Source: Oscillospiraceae bacterium (GTDB lineage: Bacteria > Bacillota > Clostridia > Oscillospirales > CAG-272). Taken from it: DNA of 36,897 bases. The position numbers and the translations under genes were made by a program. This document shows, in pieces, positions 7,308 through 14,923 of this stretch. How positions within the stretch are numbered: position 1 is the first letter of the stretch; every line of letters starts with the position of its first letter. The notes below the pieces were generated by a model. The model worked only from the letters and a program-made list of their open reading frames with translations, was not told the DNA's origin and did not search any database. The stretch is taken from the NCBI GenBank assembly GCA_015064805.1, contig SVRN01000020.1:1-36897 (forward strand), read 5' to 3'.

Positions 7308-8876
7308 TTACTTTTTCAGACCGCCTGCCTTGATATAGTCGGCCAGCAGGTCGCGGGCGAAATAATCCACCGCGTATTCTTCCACCACGGTCAGACGGTT
7401 GGGGGCGTAGGAGGAGGTGTAGCTGTCGACGATGACGTAGTAGGTCGCGTTGGGATCAATGTTGTTTTTGATCGAAGCACCGTAGTCACCGTAATGGATA
7501 AAGTAGTTGCTGTTGTTGGTGTTAAAGAATTTGGAGGACAGATCGCGCCCCTTGACGGAGCACAGCACCAAGCGATTGTCAAAGGGGAAGACGGACTGTA
7601 GCTGGCTGTAGGTCACCTCGCCCGCGGGCAGATACCCGGGGCTTCGGGTGGTCAGATAGCCGCCGCCCAGCACGATATTATACTGCTCGCCCCAGCGCGA
7701 AACGCCAAACTCGTAGTACAGCTTGGCAACCAGCGAGCGAAGCGTATAGCTATCGCGCGAGGCTGCATTATGACCCAGCACCGTCGCGCCGAGGGATACC
7801 TGATCCTCGTACTTGGTCATCAGGTCGTTTACGATGGGATCGTCGGCAAGCGAGCTGTAGCGGTCGGTCGAAACGAATTCGGCCTTACGGATGCGCCAGG
7901 TGTCGTTGAGAGGATTGACCGCCAGCTCAACGTGGCTGATACCCTTGTTGTCACCGCCGTTTTGAAGGTGGTACACACCGTGCTCGTCCTTCAGAACGTA
8001 TCTTTGATGGGTGTGCCCCTCGAAAACCAGATCGACGTAGCCGTCCGAGAGGGATATGTCGTAATAAGCGGAGAGTCGGGAGGTGGCGATGACGGAAACG
8101 TCGTCGTAGCTGCTTTGGCTGTGGCCGCCGTGCAACGAATAGACGATCAGATCCGCGCCCAGCGCACGCAAACGCTCGGACTCGGCCTTGACCAGCTCGG
8201 TCAGCTCGCGCCCCGTTTTGAAATACACGTCCTCGACCTTATCGGGCGCGATGGAGGAATAGCAATCGCCGATGGCACCGATGATGCCGACGACAAGCCC
8301 GTCCTGCTCGACGAGAACGGAGGGCTCGCAATAATCCACGCGCTCGTTCGTGGCGCGGTCGTATATGTTGATGGCAAGGAAGGGAAACTCGGCAAGCGCG
8401 GCGTTTTGCTCAATGGCCTCCTCGCCCCAGTCGTATTCGTGGTTGCCCAGCGTCATGCAGGCAAAGTCCATTTCGTTCATCCAGTCGGTCAGAATAAAGC
8501 CGCGGGTCAGATTGGACTCCGAGCTGCCCTGCCAGGTGTCGCCCGAGGAGAGCAGAATGGCGCTGTCGTCTGCCGCGACGGCAGTTTTCAGATAGGTGGT
8601 CAGCTCGTCCACGCCCGGATGGGTGTCGCCGTCGGCAAACTTGCCGTGCAGGTCGTTGATGGCATAGAAATCCAGCACGACCAGCACCGTAATGCCGCAG
8701 GTGTCGCAATGGTCGTCGTTGTTCTCGTCGACGTGGGCGCAGTTCTCAAACGGGGGACGCGGCTCCTGATCCTGGGGCGTGTCTGTGACGGGCGGCTTGC
8801 AGCCGATCAAAACGAATAATTGACAAAGCAGTAATAACCAAGCAGAAAAGCGCACGAGGCGGGTACGTTGGTTCAT
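7308..8876 (-). CDS. 5'-nucleotidase/UshA-like metallophosphoesterase lipoprotein
   Basis: A 522-residue secreted lipoprotein. The signal peptide ends in the lipobox LIGC (Cys26). A short spacer carries a Cys/His/Asp cluster (CAHVDENNDDHCDTCG, ~45-60). The calcineurin-like phosphoesterase domain follows, with DFYAINDLHG, LLSSGDTWQGS, TLGNHEYDWG, YSLHGGH and FEGHTHQ supplying the two-metal site. The C-terminal part, from about residue 350, resembles the 5'-nucleotidase C-terminal substrate domain ('GGGYLTTRSPG...FPFDNRL'). The expected role is dephosphorylation of extracellular nucleotides or related esters at the cell surface for scavenging. The start at 8876 has GGAG eight bases upstream; TTG at 8882 is the alternative. 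It is monocistronic with its own promoter. Confidence 0.9.
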   Translation of the reverse strand: MNQRTRLVRFSAWLLLLCQLFVLIGCKPPVTDTPQDQEPRPPFENCAHVDENNDDHCDTCGITVLVVLDFYAINDLHGKFADGDTHPGVDELTTYLKTAVAADDSAILLSSGDTWQGSSESNLTRGFILTDWMNEMDFACMTLGNHEYDWGEEAIEQNAALAEFPFLAINIYDRATNERVDYCEPSVLVEQDGLVVGIIGAIGDCYSSIAPDKVEDVYFKTGRELTELVKAESERLRALGADLIVYSLHGGHSQSSYDDVSVIATSRLSAYYDISLSDGYVDLVFEGHTHQRYVLKDEHGVYHLQNGGDNKGISHVELAVNPLNDTWRIRKAEFVSTDRYSSLADDPIVNDLMTKYEDQVSLGATVLGHNAASRDSYTLRSLVAKLYYEFGVSRWGEQYNIVLGGGYLTTRSPGYLPAGEVTYSQLQSVFPFDNRLVLCSVKGRDLSSKFFNTNNSNYFIHYGDYGASIKNNIDPNATYYVIVDSYTSSYAPNRLTVVEEYAVDYFARDLLADYIKAGGLKK

Positions 8877-8906
8877 GATCAAATCTCCGATATCGTATTT
8901 TTATCA

Positions 8907-8935
8907 AGTATATCAAATTTTTTGTCGGATTGCAA
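8907..8935 (-). promoter_or_regulatory. Sigma-A promoter of the nucleotidase gene
   Basis: On the minus strand: TTGCAA (8935-8930), a 17-nt spacer and TATACT (8912-8907). Confidence 0.7.
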
Positions 8936-8986
8936 GATACAGACGAAAAGATGATAAAATTTTCCTTGTCAGTCGCTTGTCAAACA

Positions 8987-9015
8987 TTGACACATCACGC
9001 GATTTATGGTATACT
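8987..9015 (+). promoter_or_regulatory. Sigma-A promoter of the unknown-PHP-helicase operon
   Basis: TTGACA (8987-8992), a 17-nt spacer and TATACT (9010-9015), about 54 bp upstream of the first start codon. Confidence 0.75.
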
Positions 9016-9068
9016 TTTGGCAGGATGGATGACACTATATTCGACCGAGTAAAACGCAGGAGGGACGT

Positions 9069-10064
9069 ATGGCGGAAAAGAGAGCGGCGCTTGGCGGCGC
9101 AAATACCTCGTGGAATCGCATGGAAGTCAACCGTTGCTTACTTCCCGTGCTGCGCTTCGTGGATGCAGAGCGCGAGGGCGACGTAACGAGAGAGGAATAT
9201 AACGATCTGCTTCGCGGTGCGTTGCAGGCTTGCCGCGCCAGACCCGAGGCTTATCGCCAGCTTGCCCACGTCTTTTGCACGGGTTCGGAGCAGACGGTCG
9301 AGCAATGGTTTGGATGGATCGAATGTGACGACGAGCTGCTCGAGGCGGCGTTTGATTTTATCAACGACGAGCTGCACGGTACCTCAAGACACGCTCCCAT
9401 GCAAATCTCCTTAGAGGAGGATCTGTATTTTTCCGAGTTGTTTCATATTTCGCAGAATGGCGAGACGATCGACCTTCGCTATCCGTTTGAGCAATTTTAT
9501 TTTTGCGATGAATTTATTTATAAGGACTATCTGTCCCGACGTATTGATCTGGCCGACAAGTGCAAGGCATGGATCCGACGGTATCAGCCATACTATCAAA
9601 GGGTTTGGGCGTGGTATCGTGAACACGGCGGTAAGCGCTGTGCCGTCAGCGTCGAGCATCACGCCTATATGGAGCTGTACGAATATTTCCTTGACCGCAT
9701 CGCCTACGAGGATCGCCTGCGTGAGGACAGGCAGGCGCTGGAGTACGAGCGTGGGGGACTTGGCTGGTTTCACCGCGACCGCAAGCGCGAGATCGACCGC
9801 GAGCTGCACGAGCTGGAGCTGGCTGAGCTGGAGATGCGCCTGGAGGATGCCCGCGAGAGATATGCGGCCTTCGTGGCACAGTTTGAGGATCAGCGCGATG
9901 GTTGGGAGGAAGAGCTTCGCTGTGCGCCTTTTACCGCCTTTGGTCGCCGTAAGGAGCTCAAGCTGAAGCTGGCTGAGCTGGAAGAAAAAACACTGCAGTA
10001 TCGCAAAGGGCTGAACCTGGACGAGCTGCAGATGCAATACAACAAGTTAAGCAAGAAGAAGTAA
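9069..10064 (+). CDS. Hypothetical protein with a C-terminal coiled coil
   Basis: I do not recognise this family. The 331-residue product is soluble: no signal peptide and no membrane segment. Residues ~1-100 look helical and acidic. The middle (~115-200) is rich in aromatic residues (Tyr, Phe, Trp), with 'FEQFYFCDEFIYKDYLSRR' and 'YQPYYQRVWAWYREHGG'. From ~215 to the end it is highly charged, with Leu/Glu/Arg heptads ('ELHELELAELEMRLEDARER') that predict a long coiled coil, and it ends in KLSKKK. The start at 9069 follows AGGAGG. It is first gene of an apparent operon: the PHP gene starts 21 bases after its stop and the helicase follows. A scaffold or RNA-linked role is only guesswork from these neighbours. 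Confidence 0.8.
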   Translation: MAEKRAALGGANTSWNRMEVNRCLLPVLRFVDAEREGDVTREEYNDLLRGALQACRARPEAYRQLAHVFCTGSEQTVEQWFGWIECDDELLEAAFDFINDELHGTSRHAPMQISLEEDLYFSELFHISQNGETIDLRYPFEQFYFCDEFIYKDYLSRRIDLADKCKAWIRRYQPYYQRVWAWYREHGGKRCAVSVEHHAYMELYEYFLDRIAYEDRLREDRQALEYERGGLGWFHRDRKREIDRELHELELAELEMRLEDARERYAAFVAQFEDQRDGWEEELRCAPFTAFGRRKELKLKLAELEEKTLQYRKGLNLDELQMQYNKLSKKK

Positions 10065-10085
10065 GAGACAGAAGGGAAGATCGAT

Positions 10086-10856
10086 ATGATCGCCAATTAC
10101 CATACCCACACCTACCGCTGCCATCACGCCAGCGGTGTTGAACGAGACTATATCGAAAAAGCAATCGCCGAAGGGCTGACTGTCATGGGCTTTTCGGATC
10201 ACGTGCCCATGCCTTTTCCCGACGGACACCAGTCGGGCTTTCGCGTGCGCATCGAGGAGCTGGAGGACTACGTCCGCACGCTCGAGGCTCTGCGCGAGGA
10301 ATACAAGGACCGCATCAAGATCCTGATCGGCTTTGAGGCTGAATACTATCCTGCCTATTTTGAGGCAATGCTTGAGCTGCTCGCGCCGTACGATTACGAC
10401 TATATGATCCTCGGTCAGCACTTCATCGACAACGAAGCCTCTCCTTACGCGGCAACGCCCGTGACGGACGAGGAGTACCTTACGCGCTACGTCGATCAGG
10501 TGCTCGAAGGGTTGTCGACGGGCAAATATACCTATCTGGCTCACCCCGACGTGTACAACTTTACGGGTGACGAGGCCGTCTATTACAAGCACATGAAGCG
10601 GCTGTGCGAGGGCTGCAAGGCTATGGGCATCCCCCTTGAGATCAATCTCTTGGGCCTGATGGGCCATCGCCATTATCCGTCCGATCGCTTTTTCCGCATT
10701 GCGGGTGAGGTGGGCAACGAAGCTGTCATCGGCTGTGACGCCCATCACGTCAAGGACGTAGCCGATCCTGAGGCGTTGCGCGCGGGGGAAGCGTATGCCG
10801 CCAAGTACGGCTTGCAGGTGCTTGAAACGGTCAAATTGAGAAATCCCAAACGATAA
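10086..10856 (+). CDS. PHP-domain phosphatase, histidinol-phosphatase (HisK/HisJ)-like
   Basis: A 256-residue PHP-superfamily enzyme. The N-terminus NYHTHTYRCHH gives the first metal ligands (H6, H8). GFSDHVPMPFP, GFEAEYYP, LGQHFI, LAHPDVYNF and GCDAHH supply the remaining His/Asp/Glu ligands of a tri-metal site in family order. Such enzymes hydrolyse histidinol phosphate or other small phosphoesters. No other his-pathway gene is nearby and many PHP paralogues exist, so the substrate is uncertain. The start at 10086 has GAAGGGAAG upstream. It is the second gene of the operon; a GC-rich hairpin separates it from the helicase gene. Confidence 0.85.
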   Translation: MIANYHTHTYRCHHASGVERDYIEKAIAEGLTVMGFSDHVPMPFPDGHQSGFRVRIEELEDYVRTLEALREEYKDRIKILIGFEAEYYPAYFEAMLELLAPYDYDYMILGQHFIDNEASPYAATPVTDEEYLTRYVDQVLEGLSTGKYTYLAHPDVYNFTGDEAVYYKHMKRLCEGCKAMGIPLEINLLGLMGHRHYPSDRFFRIAGEVGNEAVIGCDAHHVKDVADPEALRAGEAYAAKYGLQVLETVKLRNPKR

Positions 10857-10867
10857 ACAGACGATCA

Positions 10868-10894
10868 AGGGGAGACCCATATGCGGTTTCCCCT
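10868..10894 (+). other. Intra-operon hairpin before the helicase gene
   Basis: A 10-bp stem (10868-10877 with 10885-10894, one G-T pair) is followed by only a weak T-rich stretch. It may reduce read-through into the helicase gene or mark an mRNA processing point. Confidence 0.45.
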
Positions 10895-10921
10895 CTTACC
10901 TTGCATGAAAGGAGGACGCCT

Positions 10922-12748
10922 ATGTGCGCCAAAAGACGACATTATCATCACCGCGGACACGGTCATAGCAAAAAGCCAAAGACGGGACGCCAGATCCTGC
11001 AAAGCGAGCTGGAGAGCCGCGGCTGGACGGTGGATATGCGCAAAAAGCTGTTGCCGCCCGCAGGACGCGTCAACGTGCCCGACGGCAAGGGCGGCGCTCA
11101 CAGCGAACGCTTCTGGTGGGAGCGCGACGTGCTGGCCACCGAGAGCAGTGAGCAATTCCGCGCCATGCTGACGCAGGAGCTGCAAAAGAAAAAGCGCCGC
11201 GAGCGCCAGATGCAGGAGTTTTTGCGCCGTATGGAGCAGCTTTCTCCCACTGCCGCGCCCAAGGACGAGTATCCGTTGGCGCGAGGCATGAAGCGGAGTT
11301 TCTATCTGCACGTGGGACCGACCAACAGCGGCAAGACCTACGAGGCGCTCGAACGACTCAAAACGGCCGAGTCTGGCGTGTATCTGGGGCCCTTGCGCCT
11401 GCTCGCGCTTGAAATCTACGACCGCTTCCGCGCGGAGGATATTCCGTGCTCGATGGTCACGGGCGAGGAATCCTTCATCGACGAGGAGGCGGGTATCACC
11501 GCCTGCACCATTGAAATGATGGACAGTACCAAGCTGTACGACGTAGCCGTGATCGACGAGGCGCAGATGCTGTCCGATCCCTTCCGCGGCCACAACTGGA
11601 CGAAGGCCATCCTCGGCGTGGCGGCCGATGAGATCCACGTGTGCCTCGCGCCCGAGGCCGAGGATCTGGTGCTCCGCATGATCGAGGAGTGCGGCGACGA
11701 AGCCGAGGTCGTCTATCACGAACGTAAAACGCCGCTGACCTTTCGCCCGACCCGCTTTAAGCTCAAGGACGTGAAGCAGGGCGATGCGCTCATCGTCTTT
11801 TCCCGCCGCTCCGTGCTGGAGCTTGCCGCGGAGCTGGATAGCATGAAGATCCGCGCCAGCGTCATCTACGGCGATCTGCCGCCCGCCTCCCGCCGCGAGC
11901 AGGTGCGCCGCTTTATGGAGGGCGAGACGCAGGTGGTCGTTAGCACCGACGCCATCGGCATGGGCATGAATCTGGCCATCCAGCGCGTCATTTTCGTCGA
12001 AAGCCGTAAGTTCGACGGCGTCGAATACCGCCTGCTCAAGCCGAGCGAGATCAAGCAGATCGCGGGAAGAGCAGGGCGCTTCGGCATCTTCGACGAGGGC
12101 GTCGTCATGGCCGCGCAGGACGCCGACGTGATCCGCGCAGGCCTGGAGGCGTACGTCGAGCCCATTACGACGGCCTACCTCGGCTTCCCCGAAATTCTGA
12201 TGAACATGGACAGCTCGCTCCGCCGTATCATGACCGACTGGTCGCAGACCGAAACGGCAGGCTTCTATCAAAAGATGGACGTGGGCGAAATCCTTACGCT
12301 GCACGACGCGCTGGCCACGGCCGACCGCGTGACCTTTGGCGTGTTGGATAAGCAAACGCTTTACCGCATGATCACCTGCTCGGTCAACATCAAAAACGAG
12401 GCGATGGTTGCCCAGTGGATCGCCTATTGCGGCGAATATCTGCGCTCGATGGAGCTGACTCCGCCCGAGGCCTGTACGTCGCAGGACCTGCGCAAGCTGG
12501 AAACCGAGTACCGCTGTCTCGATCTGTATTTTCAGTTCGGCCGCCGCATGGGACGGCACTATGACTACGAATACCTCACCCGCCGCCGTCGCGAATTGGA
12601 GGACGCCATCGACGAGCAGCTGCAAAAGGGCAAGCGTCGCTACGCCAAGCGCTGCACCATGTGCGGCGGCATCCTGCCCTACGGCAGCCGCCAAAAGCTG
12701 TGTAAGGCTTGCTTTGAGAAGACGTACGGTGTGGGCGTGTTGAGATAA
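10922..12748 (+). CDS. SUV3-like superfamily 2 RNA helicase
   Basis: A 608-residue helicase. The basic, His-rich N-terminus (RRHYHHRGHGHSKKPK) and a charged helix precede the core. Motif I is GPTNSGKT (132-139), followed by 'GPLRLLALE', motif II DEAQ within VAVIDEAQMLSDPFRGHNW, 'VIYGDLPPASRREQ', motif V 'STDAIGMGMNL' and motif VI QIAGRAGRFG. These are the signatures of SUV3, the mitochondrial RNA-degradosome helicase. A C-terminal region with two CxxC pairs (CTMCGG and CKACFE) looks like a zinc knuckle. I infer RNA unwinding or decay. The start at 10922 follows AAAGGAGG; an in-frame TTG at 10901 lies before that site. It is last gene of the operon and is followed by a strong terminator. Confidence 0.88.
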   Translation: MCAKRRHYHHRGHGHSKKPKTGRQILQSELESRGWTVDMRKKLLPPAGRVNVPDGKGGAHSERFWWERDVLATESSEQFRAMLTQELQKKKRRERQMQEFLRRMEQLSPTAAPKDEYPLARGMKRSFYLHVGPTNSGKTYEALERLKTAESGVYLGPLRLLALEIYDRFRAEDIPCSMVTGEESFIDEEAGITACTIEMMDSTKLYDVAVIDEAQMLSDPFRGHNWTKAILGVAADEIHVCLAPEAEDLVLRMIEECGDEAEVVYHERKTPLTFRPTRFKLKDVKQGDALIVFSRRSVLELAAELDSMKIRASVIYGDLPPASRREQVRRFMEGETQVVVSTDAIGMGMNLAIQRVIFVESRKFDGVEYRLLKPSEIKQIAGRAGRFGIFDEGVVMAAQDADVIRAGLEAYVEPITTAYLGFPEILMNMDSSLRRIMTDWSQTETAGFYQKMDVGEILTLHDALATADRVTFGVLDKQTLYRMITCSVNIKNEAMVAQWIAYCGEYLRSMELTPPEACTSQDLRKLETEYRCLDLYFQFGRRMGRHYDYEYLTRRRRELEDAIDEQLQKGKRRYAKRCTMCGGILPYGSRQKLCKACFEKTYGVGVLR

Positions 12749-12755
12749 ATGACGA

Positions 12756-12786
12756 AAAATCCCGACCTTGCGGTCGGGGTTTTTTC
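12756..12786 (+). terminator. Intrinsic terminator of the helicase operon
   Basis: CCCGACC-TTGC-GGTCGGG (12761-12778), with A/T extension and a T6 tract (12780-12785). Confidence 0.92.
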
Positions 12787-12795
12787 GTTTGGGAG

Positions 12796-12824
12796 TTTAC
12801 ATTTGGAAAAATATGTGATACAAT
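12796..12824 (+). promoter_or_regulatory. Sigma-A promoter of the structured leader/RNA
   Basis: TTTACA (12796-12801), a 17-nt spacer and TACAAT (12819-12824) with an extended TG. The predicted start at ~12830 falls exactly on the 5' arm of the long hairpin downstream. Confidence 0.7.
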
Positions 12825-12829
12825 GAAGT

Positions 12830-13005
12830 TGCGACACGAGTGAATGTTTTGTAAGAGCTATAGGTATGTTATTTTTACCCCTTTAATATGGTAAAAATGC
12901 ATACTCTTGTTTCGCATACCTGTAACTCTTACTGTACGAAACACTTGTGTCGCAGCAATGGGAGCTATGCATTTTTCGTGCGTGGCTTCGGCTGCGCACT
13001 TTTTT
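12830..13005 (+). ncRNA. Structured RNA: long hairpin plus terminator (small RNA or regulatory leader)
   Basis: The predicted transcript is about 175 nt. It opens with a closing stem of 12 pairs (12831-12842 with 12942-12953). An 8x9-nt internal loop follows. Next is an 18-position stem (12851-12868 with 12915-12932; one mismatch, one G-U). A terminal 9-bp hairpin (12871-12879 with 12890-12898) has a 10-nt loop, and 16 unpaired bases lie on the 3' side (12899-12914). Those bases contain CATACTCTT, which repeats pieces of the paired strand and could form an alternative pairing. A UUCG-capped terminator ends the unit. It could be a 6S-like or other small RNA, a leader switch for the lipoprotein, or a small inverted-repeat element. 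I match no known family with confidence. Confidence 0.5.
12978..13005 (+). terminator. Intrinsic terminator directly before the lipoprotein ribosome binding site
   Basis: A 9-bp stem with two wobble pairs, a TTCG tetraloop (12987-12990) and T6 (13000-13005). It lies upstream of the GGAGG of the collagen-like gene, so that gene needs either read-through or a switch. Confidence 0.8.
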
Positions 13006-13021
13006 GATTTTGGAGGACAAT

Positions 13022-14518
13022 ATGAAAAAAACGAAGCTGCTTTTGATCACGGTGTTTGTTCTTCTTTGCGGGTGCTTGCTGTTTTGCGGGTGCGATATAC
13101 AAGGGGAGCCAGGAGTAAATGGTCTTGATGGTGTAGGAATTGCTAAAACTGAAGTTAATAGTATGGGTGAATTATTGGTTACCTATACCAATGGAAAAGT
13201 CGAAAATCTTGGAAAGATCACCGGTGATAATGGTTCGCCAGGTAAAGATGGTATCGATGGTAAAGATGGCGTCGATGGTAAAGATGGCGTCGACGGTAAA
13301 GATGGTGTCGATGGTAAAGATGGCGTCGACGGTAAAGATGGCGTCGACGGTAAAGATGGTGTCGATGGTAAAGATGGCGTCGACGGTAAAGATGGCATCG
13401 ACGGTAAAGATGGCATCGACGGTAAAGATGGCGTCGACGGTAAAGATGGCGTCGACGGTAAAGATGGCATCGACGGTAAAGATGGCATCGACGGTAAGGA
13501 TGGCGTCGATGGTGTTGATGGTAAGGATGGAAGAGGAATTAAATCTATTGAAATTGTGAACGGAGAATTGGTGATTACCTACACAGATGGAGAACTTGTT
13601 AATCTCGGGAAAATTATCCAAGAAGAGCAATTTGAAACGGAAGAATTACCAGACACTCTAAATCAGCCGTCAGAGACCTATATTCTTGAATGTTTGAAAA
13701 AGGTTCCGTTCGTATTGAATATTGAAGCTGTTACAGAAACGAATGATCCTAATGGGAATCTTAACAAACAGGGATGCTATACTGCTTGTGTTTACTTTAG
13801 CTATGCTTTTGTTGATTTGAATGCTGTTTTTGGTAATACCATCCTTGAAAAAGGGACGGAAGGTGGCGGCTGTATTGAAGTGTATGCCAATAAAGCAGAC
13901 GCAAACAAACGGAATGAGTATTTGTCTGCCTTCGATGGGACAATATTGGTTTCCGGATCACACAAAGTGATTGGAACAATTGTTGTCCGAACATCAAATA
14001 GATTAACAGCATCCCAACAAAATCAATTAGAGCACAATATCATATCGGTATTAATGGGGGAGAATGAGAAAATCAATTATACCAATCCGTATGCGGACAT
14101 AATTGCAGAAGTTCAAAATAGTATTCCTAATTCCTGCTTGTCAGAATATGAAGCGAAAGTTATAATAACGGAAAAGGGAAATACAATATGGGAGGCAGAA
14201 TATATTCTATCTAACTGTAATGTAGATTGGAATGTTAACGCTGTAAATCAAGCAAAGGTGTTGATTAATTACGAAAATCAGCCGACGCCTGCATGGGTTA
14301 AAGAATGGCTGATTAATGTAAATTTGTTTACATATGAACAGGCTCAGTATGCAATACTACAGTGTGGTTGTAATTGGAAAGAAATAGCTTTAGTTATAGC
14401 CAATCAAGGAGGATGGCTTTCATCCTATGATCTAGAATATGAGCTTCAGTTTTATGGTTTCTCACAAGATGATATAGAATATGTATTAGAAAACTATGAA
14501 GGAAGTTGGCTTTCATAA
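13022..14518 (+). CDS. Collagen-like surface lipoprotein with Ltp-like C-terminal repeats
   Basis: A 498-residue exported protein. The signal sequence has a Cys-rich end (LLCGCLLFCGC) that can serve as a lipobox. A collagen-like Gly-x-y region (residues 74-170) consists of 15 GKDG(V/I)D hexapeptides. It is flanked on both sides by copies of one ~30-residue module ('GIAKTEVNSMGELLVTYTNG' before, 'GIKSIEIVNGELVITYTDG' after). A ~200-residue middle domain is unrecognised. The tail (~390-498) has two or three helical repeats with the pattern 'EYxLxNCxxDWNxxAxxxA' and YELQFYGFSQDDIEYVLEN, which resemble the Ltp host-cell surface lipoprotein repeat. Likely role: a stalked surface protein for adhesion or phage/host contact; this is inference. 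The start at 13022 follows TTGGAGGA. The 3' half is much more AT-rich than its neighbours, which suggests transfer. Confidence 0.85.
   Translation: MKKTKLLLITVFVLLCGCLLFCGCDIQGEPGVNGLDGVGIAKTEVNSMGELLVTYTNGKVENLGKITGDNGSPGKDGIDGKDGVDGKDGVDGKDGVDGKDGVDGKDGVDGKDGVDGKDGVDGKDGIDGKDGIDGKDGVDGKDGVDGKDGIDGKDGIDGKDGVDGVDGKDGRGIKSIEIVNGELVITYTDGELVNLGKIIQEEQFETEELPDTLNQPSETYILECLKKVPFVLNIEAVTETNDPNGNLNKQGCYTACVYFSYAFVDLNAVFGNTILEKGTEGGGCIEVYANKADANKRNEYLSAFDGTILVSGSHKVIGTIVVRTSNRLTASQQNQLEHNIISVLMGENEKINYTNPYADIIAEVQNSIPNSCLSEYEAKVIITEKGNTIWEAEYILSNCNVDWNVNAVNQAKVLINYENQPTPAWVKEWLINVNLFTYEQAQYAILQCGCNWKEIALVIANQGGWLSSYDLEYELQFYGFSQDDIEYVLENYEGSWLS
13241..13510 (+). repeat. 18-bp tandem repeat encoding the collagen-like tract (15 units)
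   Basis: Fifteen in-frame 18-bp units encode GKDG(V/I)D. Synonymous variants show larger duplications: units 3-5 have the same variant order as units 6-8 (54 bp), and units 9-10 match units 13-14. A gain or loss of units keeps the frame, so length rather than expression would vary. Confidence 0.95.
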
Positions 14519-14520
14519 TA

Positions 14521-14552
14521 AAAACAGGGCTGCTCGCAGCCCTGTTTTCTCT
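14521..14552. terminator. Bidirectional intrinsic terminator
   Basis: A 13-bp perfect inverted repeat (14521-14533 with 14536-14548; the inner pairs must open to form a loop), with A-rich and T-rich flanks, lies between the lipoprotein and HIT stops. Confidence 0.88.
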
Positions 14553-14553
14553 T

Positions 14554-14895
14554 TTACGCCATATTCTCGGACAACTTCTTCCCGCCCAGCACGTGGAAGT
14601 GCAGGTGCTTGACGCTCTGGCAACCGTCCTCGCCGATATTGGTGATGACGCGGTAGCCGTTCTCAAGTCCTGCGATCTTGGCGATTTTGGGAATGGCCGT
14701 AAACACGGCGGCAACGAGAGAGGCGGTCTCGTCCGTCACCTCGTCAGCGGACGCGATGTGCGTTTTGGGAATGACGAGAATGTGGACAGGCGCTTGGGGC
14801 GCGATGTCGTAGAAGGCGTAGACGGACTCGTCCTCGTACACTTTTTTGGAGGGGATCACCCCTGCGATGATCTTACAAAACAGGCAATCGTTCAT
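14554..14895 (-). CDS. HIT-family (HINT-type) nucleotide hydrolase
   Basis: A 113-residue protein of normal HINT length. CLFCKI (C4, C7) starts the fold, 'PVHILVIPKTHI' is the central strand, and the histidine triad HLHFH (97-101) within KHLHFHVLGG supplies the nucleophile and its partners. HINT proteins hydrolyse purine nucleoside phosphoramidates and acyl-adenylates in the cytoplasm. The start at 14895 follows AAAGGAG at seven bases; upstream in-frame codons lie beyond that site. It is monocistronic and divergent from the FkbM gene, and its promoter faces the FkbM promoter. Confidence 0.95.
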   Translation of the reverse strand: MNDCLFCKIIAGVIPSKKVYEDESVYAFYDIAPQAPVHILVIPKTHIASADEVTDETASLVAAVFTAIPKIAKIAGLENGYRVITNIGEDGCQSVKHLHFHVLGGKKLSENMA

Positions 14896-14923
14896 GATAG
14901 TTCTCCTTTGTGTGCCCGTGCTC

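Noticed and set aside
10865..12694. A 609-codon open frame on the minus strand, opposite the helicase
   Set aside because: It has no ribosome binding site and no recognisable motif. It is a GC-codon shadow of the SUV3-like gene, whose helicase motifs are clear.
12830..13005. T-box or known metabolite riboswitch before the lipoprotein
   Set aside because: No T-box antiterminator sequence (GGGTGG-type) and no conserved riboswitch core was found.
13241..13510. Regular 18-bp repeat as a possible CRISPR array
   Set aside because: The repeat has no spacers, is in frame and encodes Gly-x-y collagen units.
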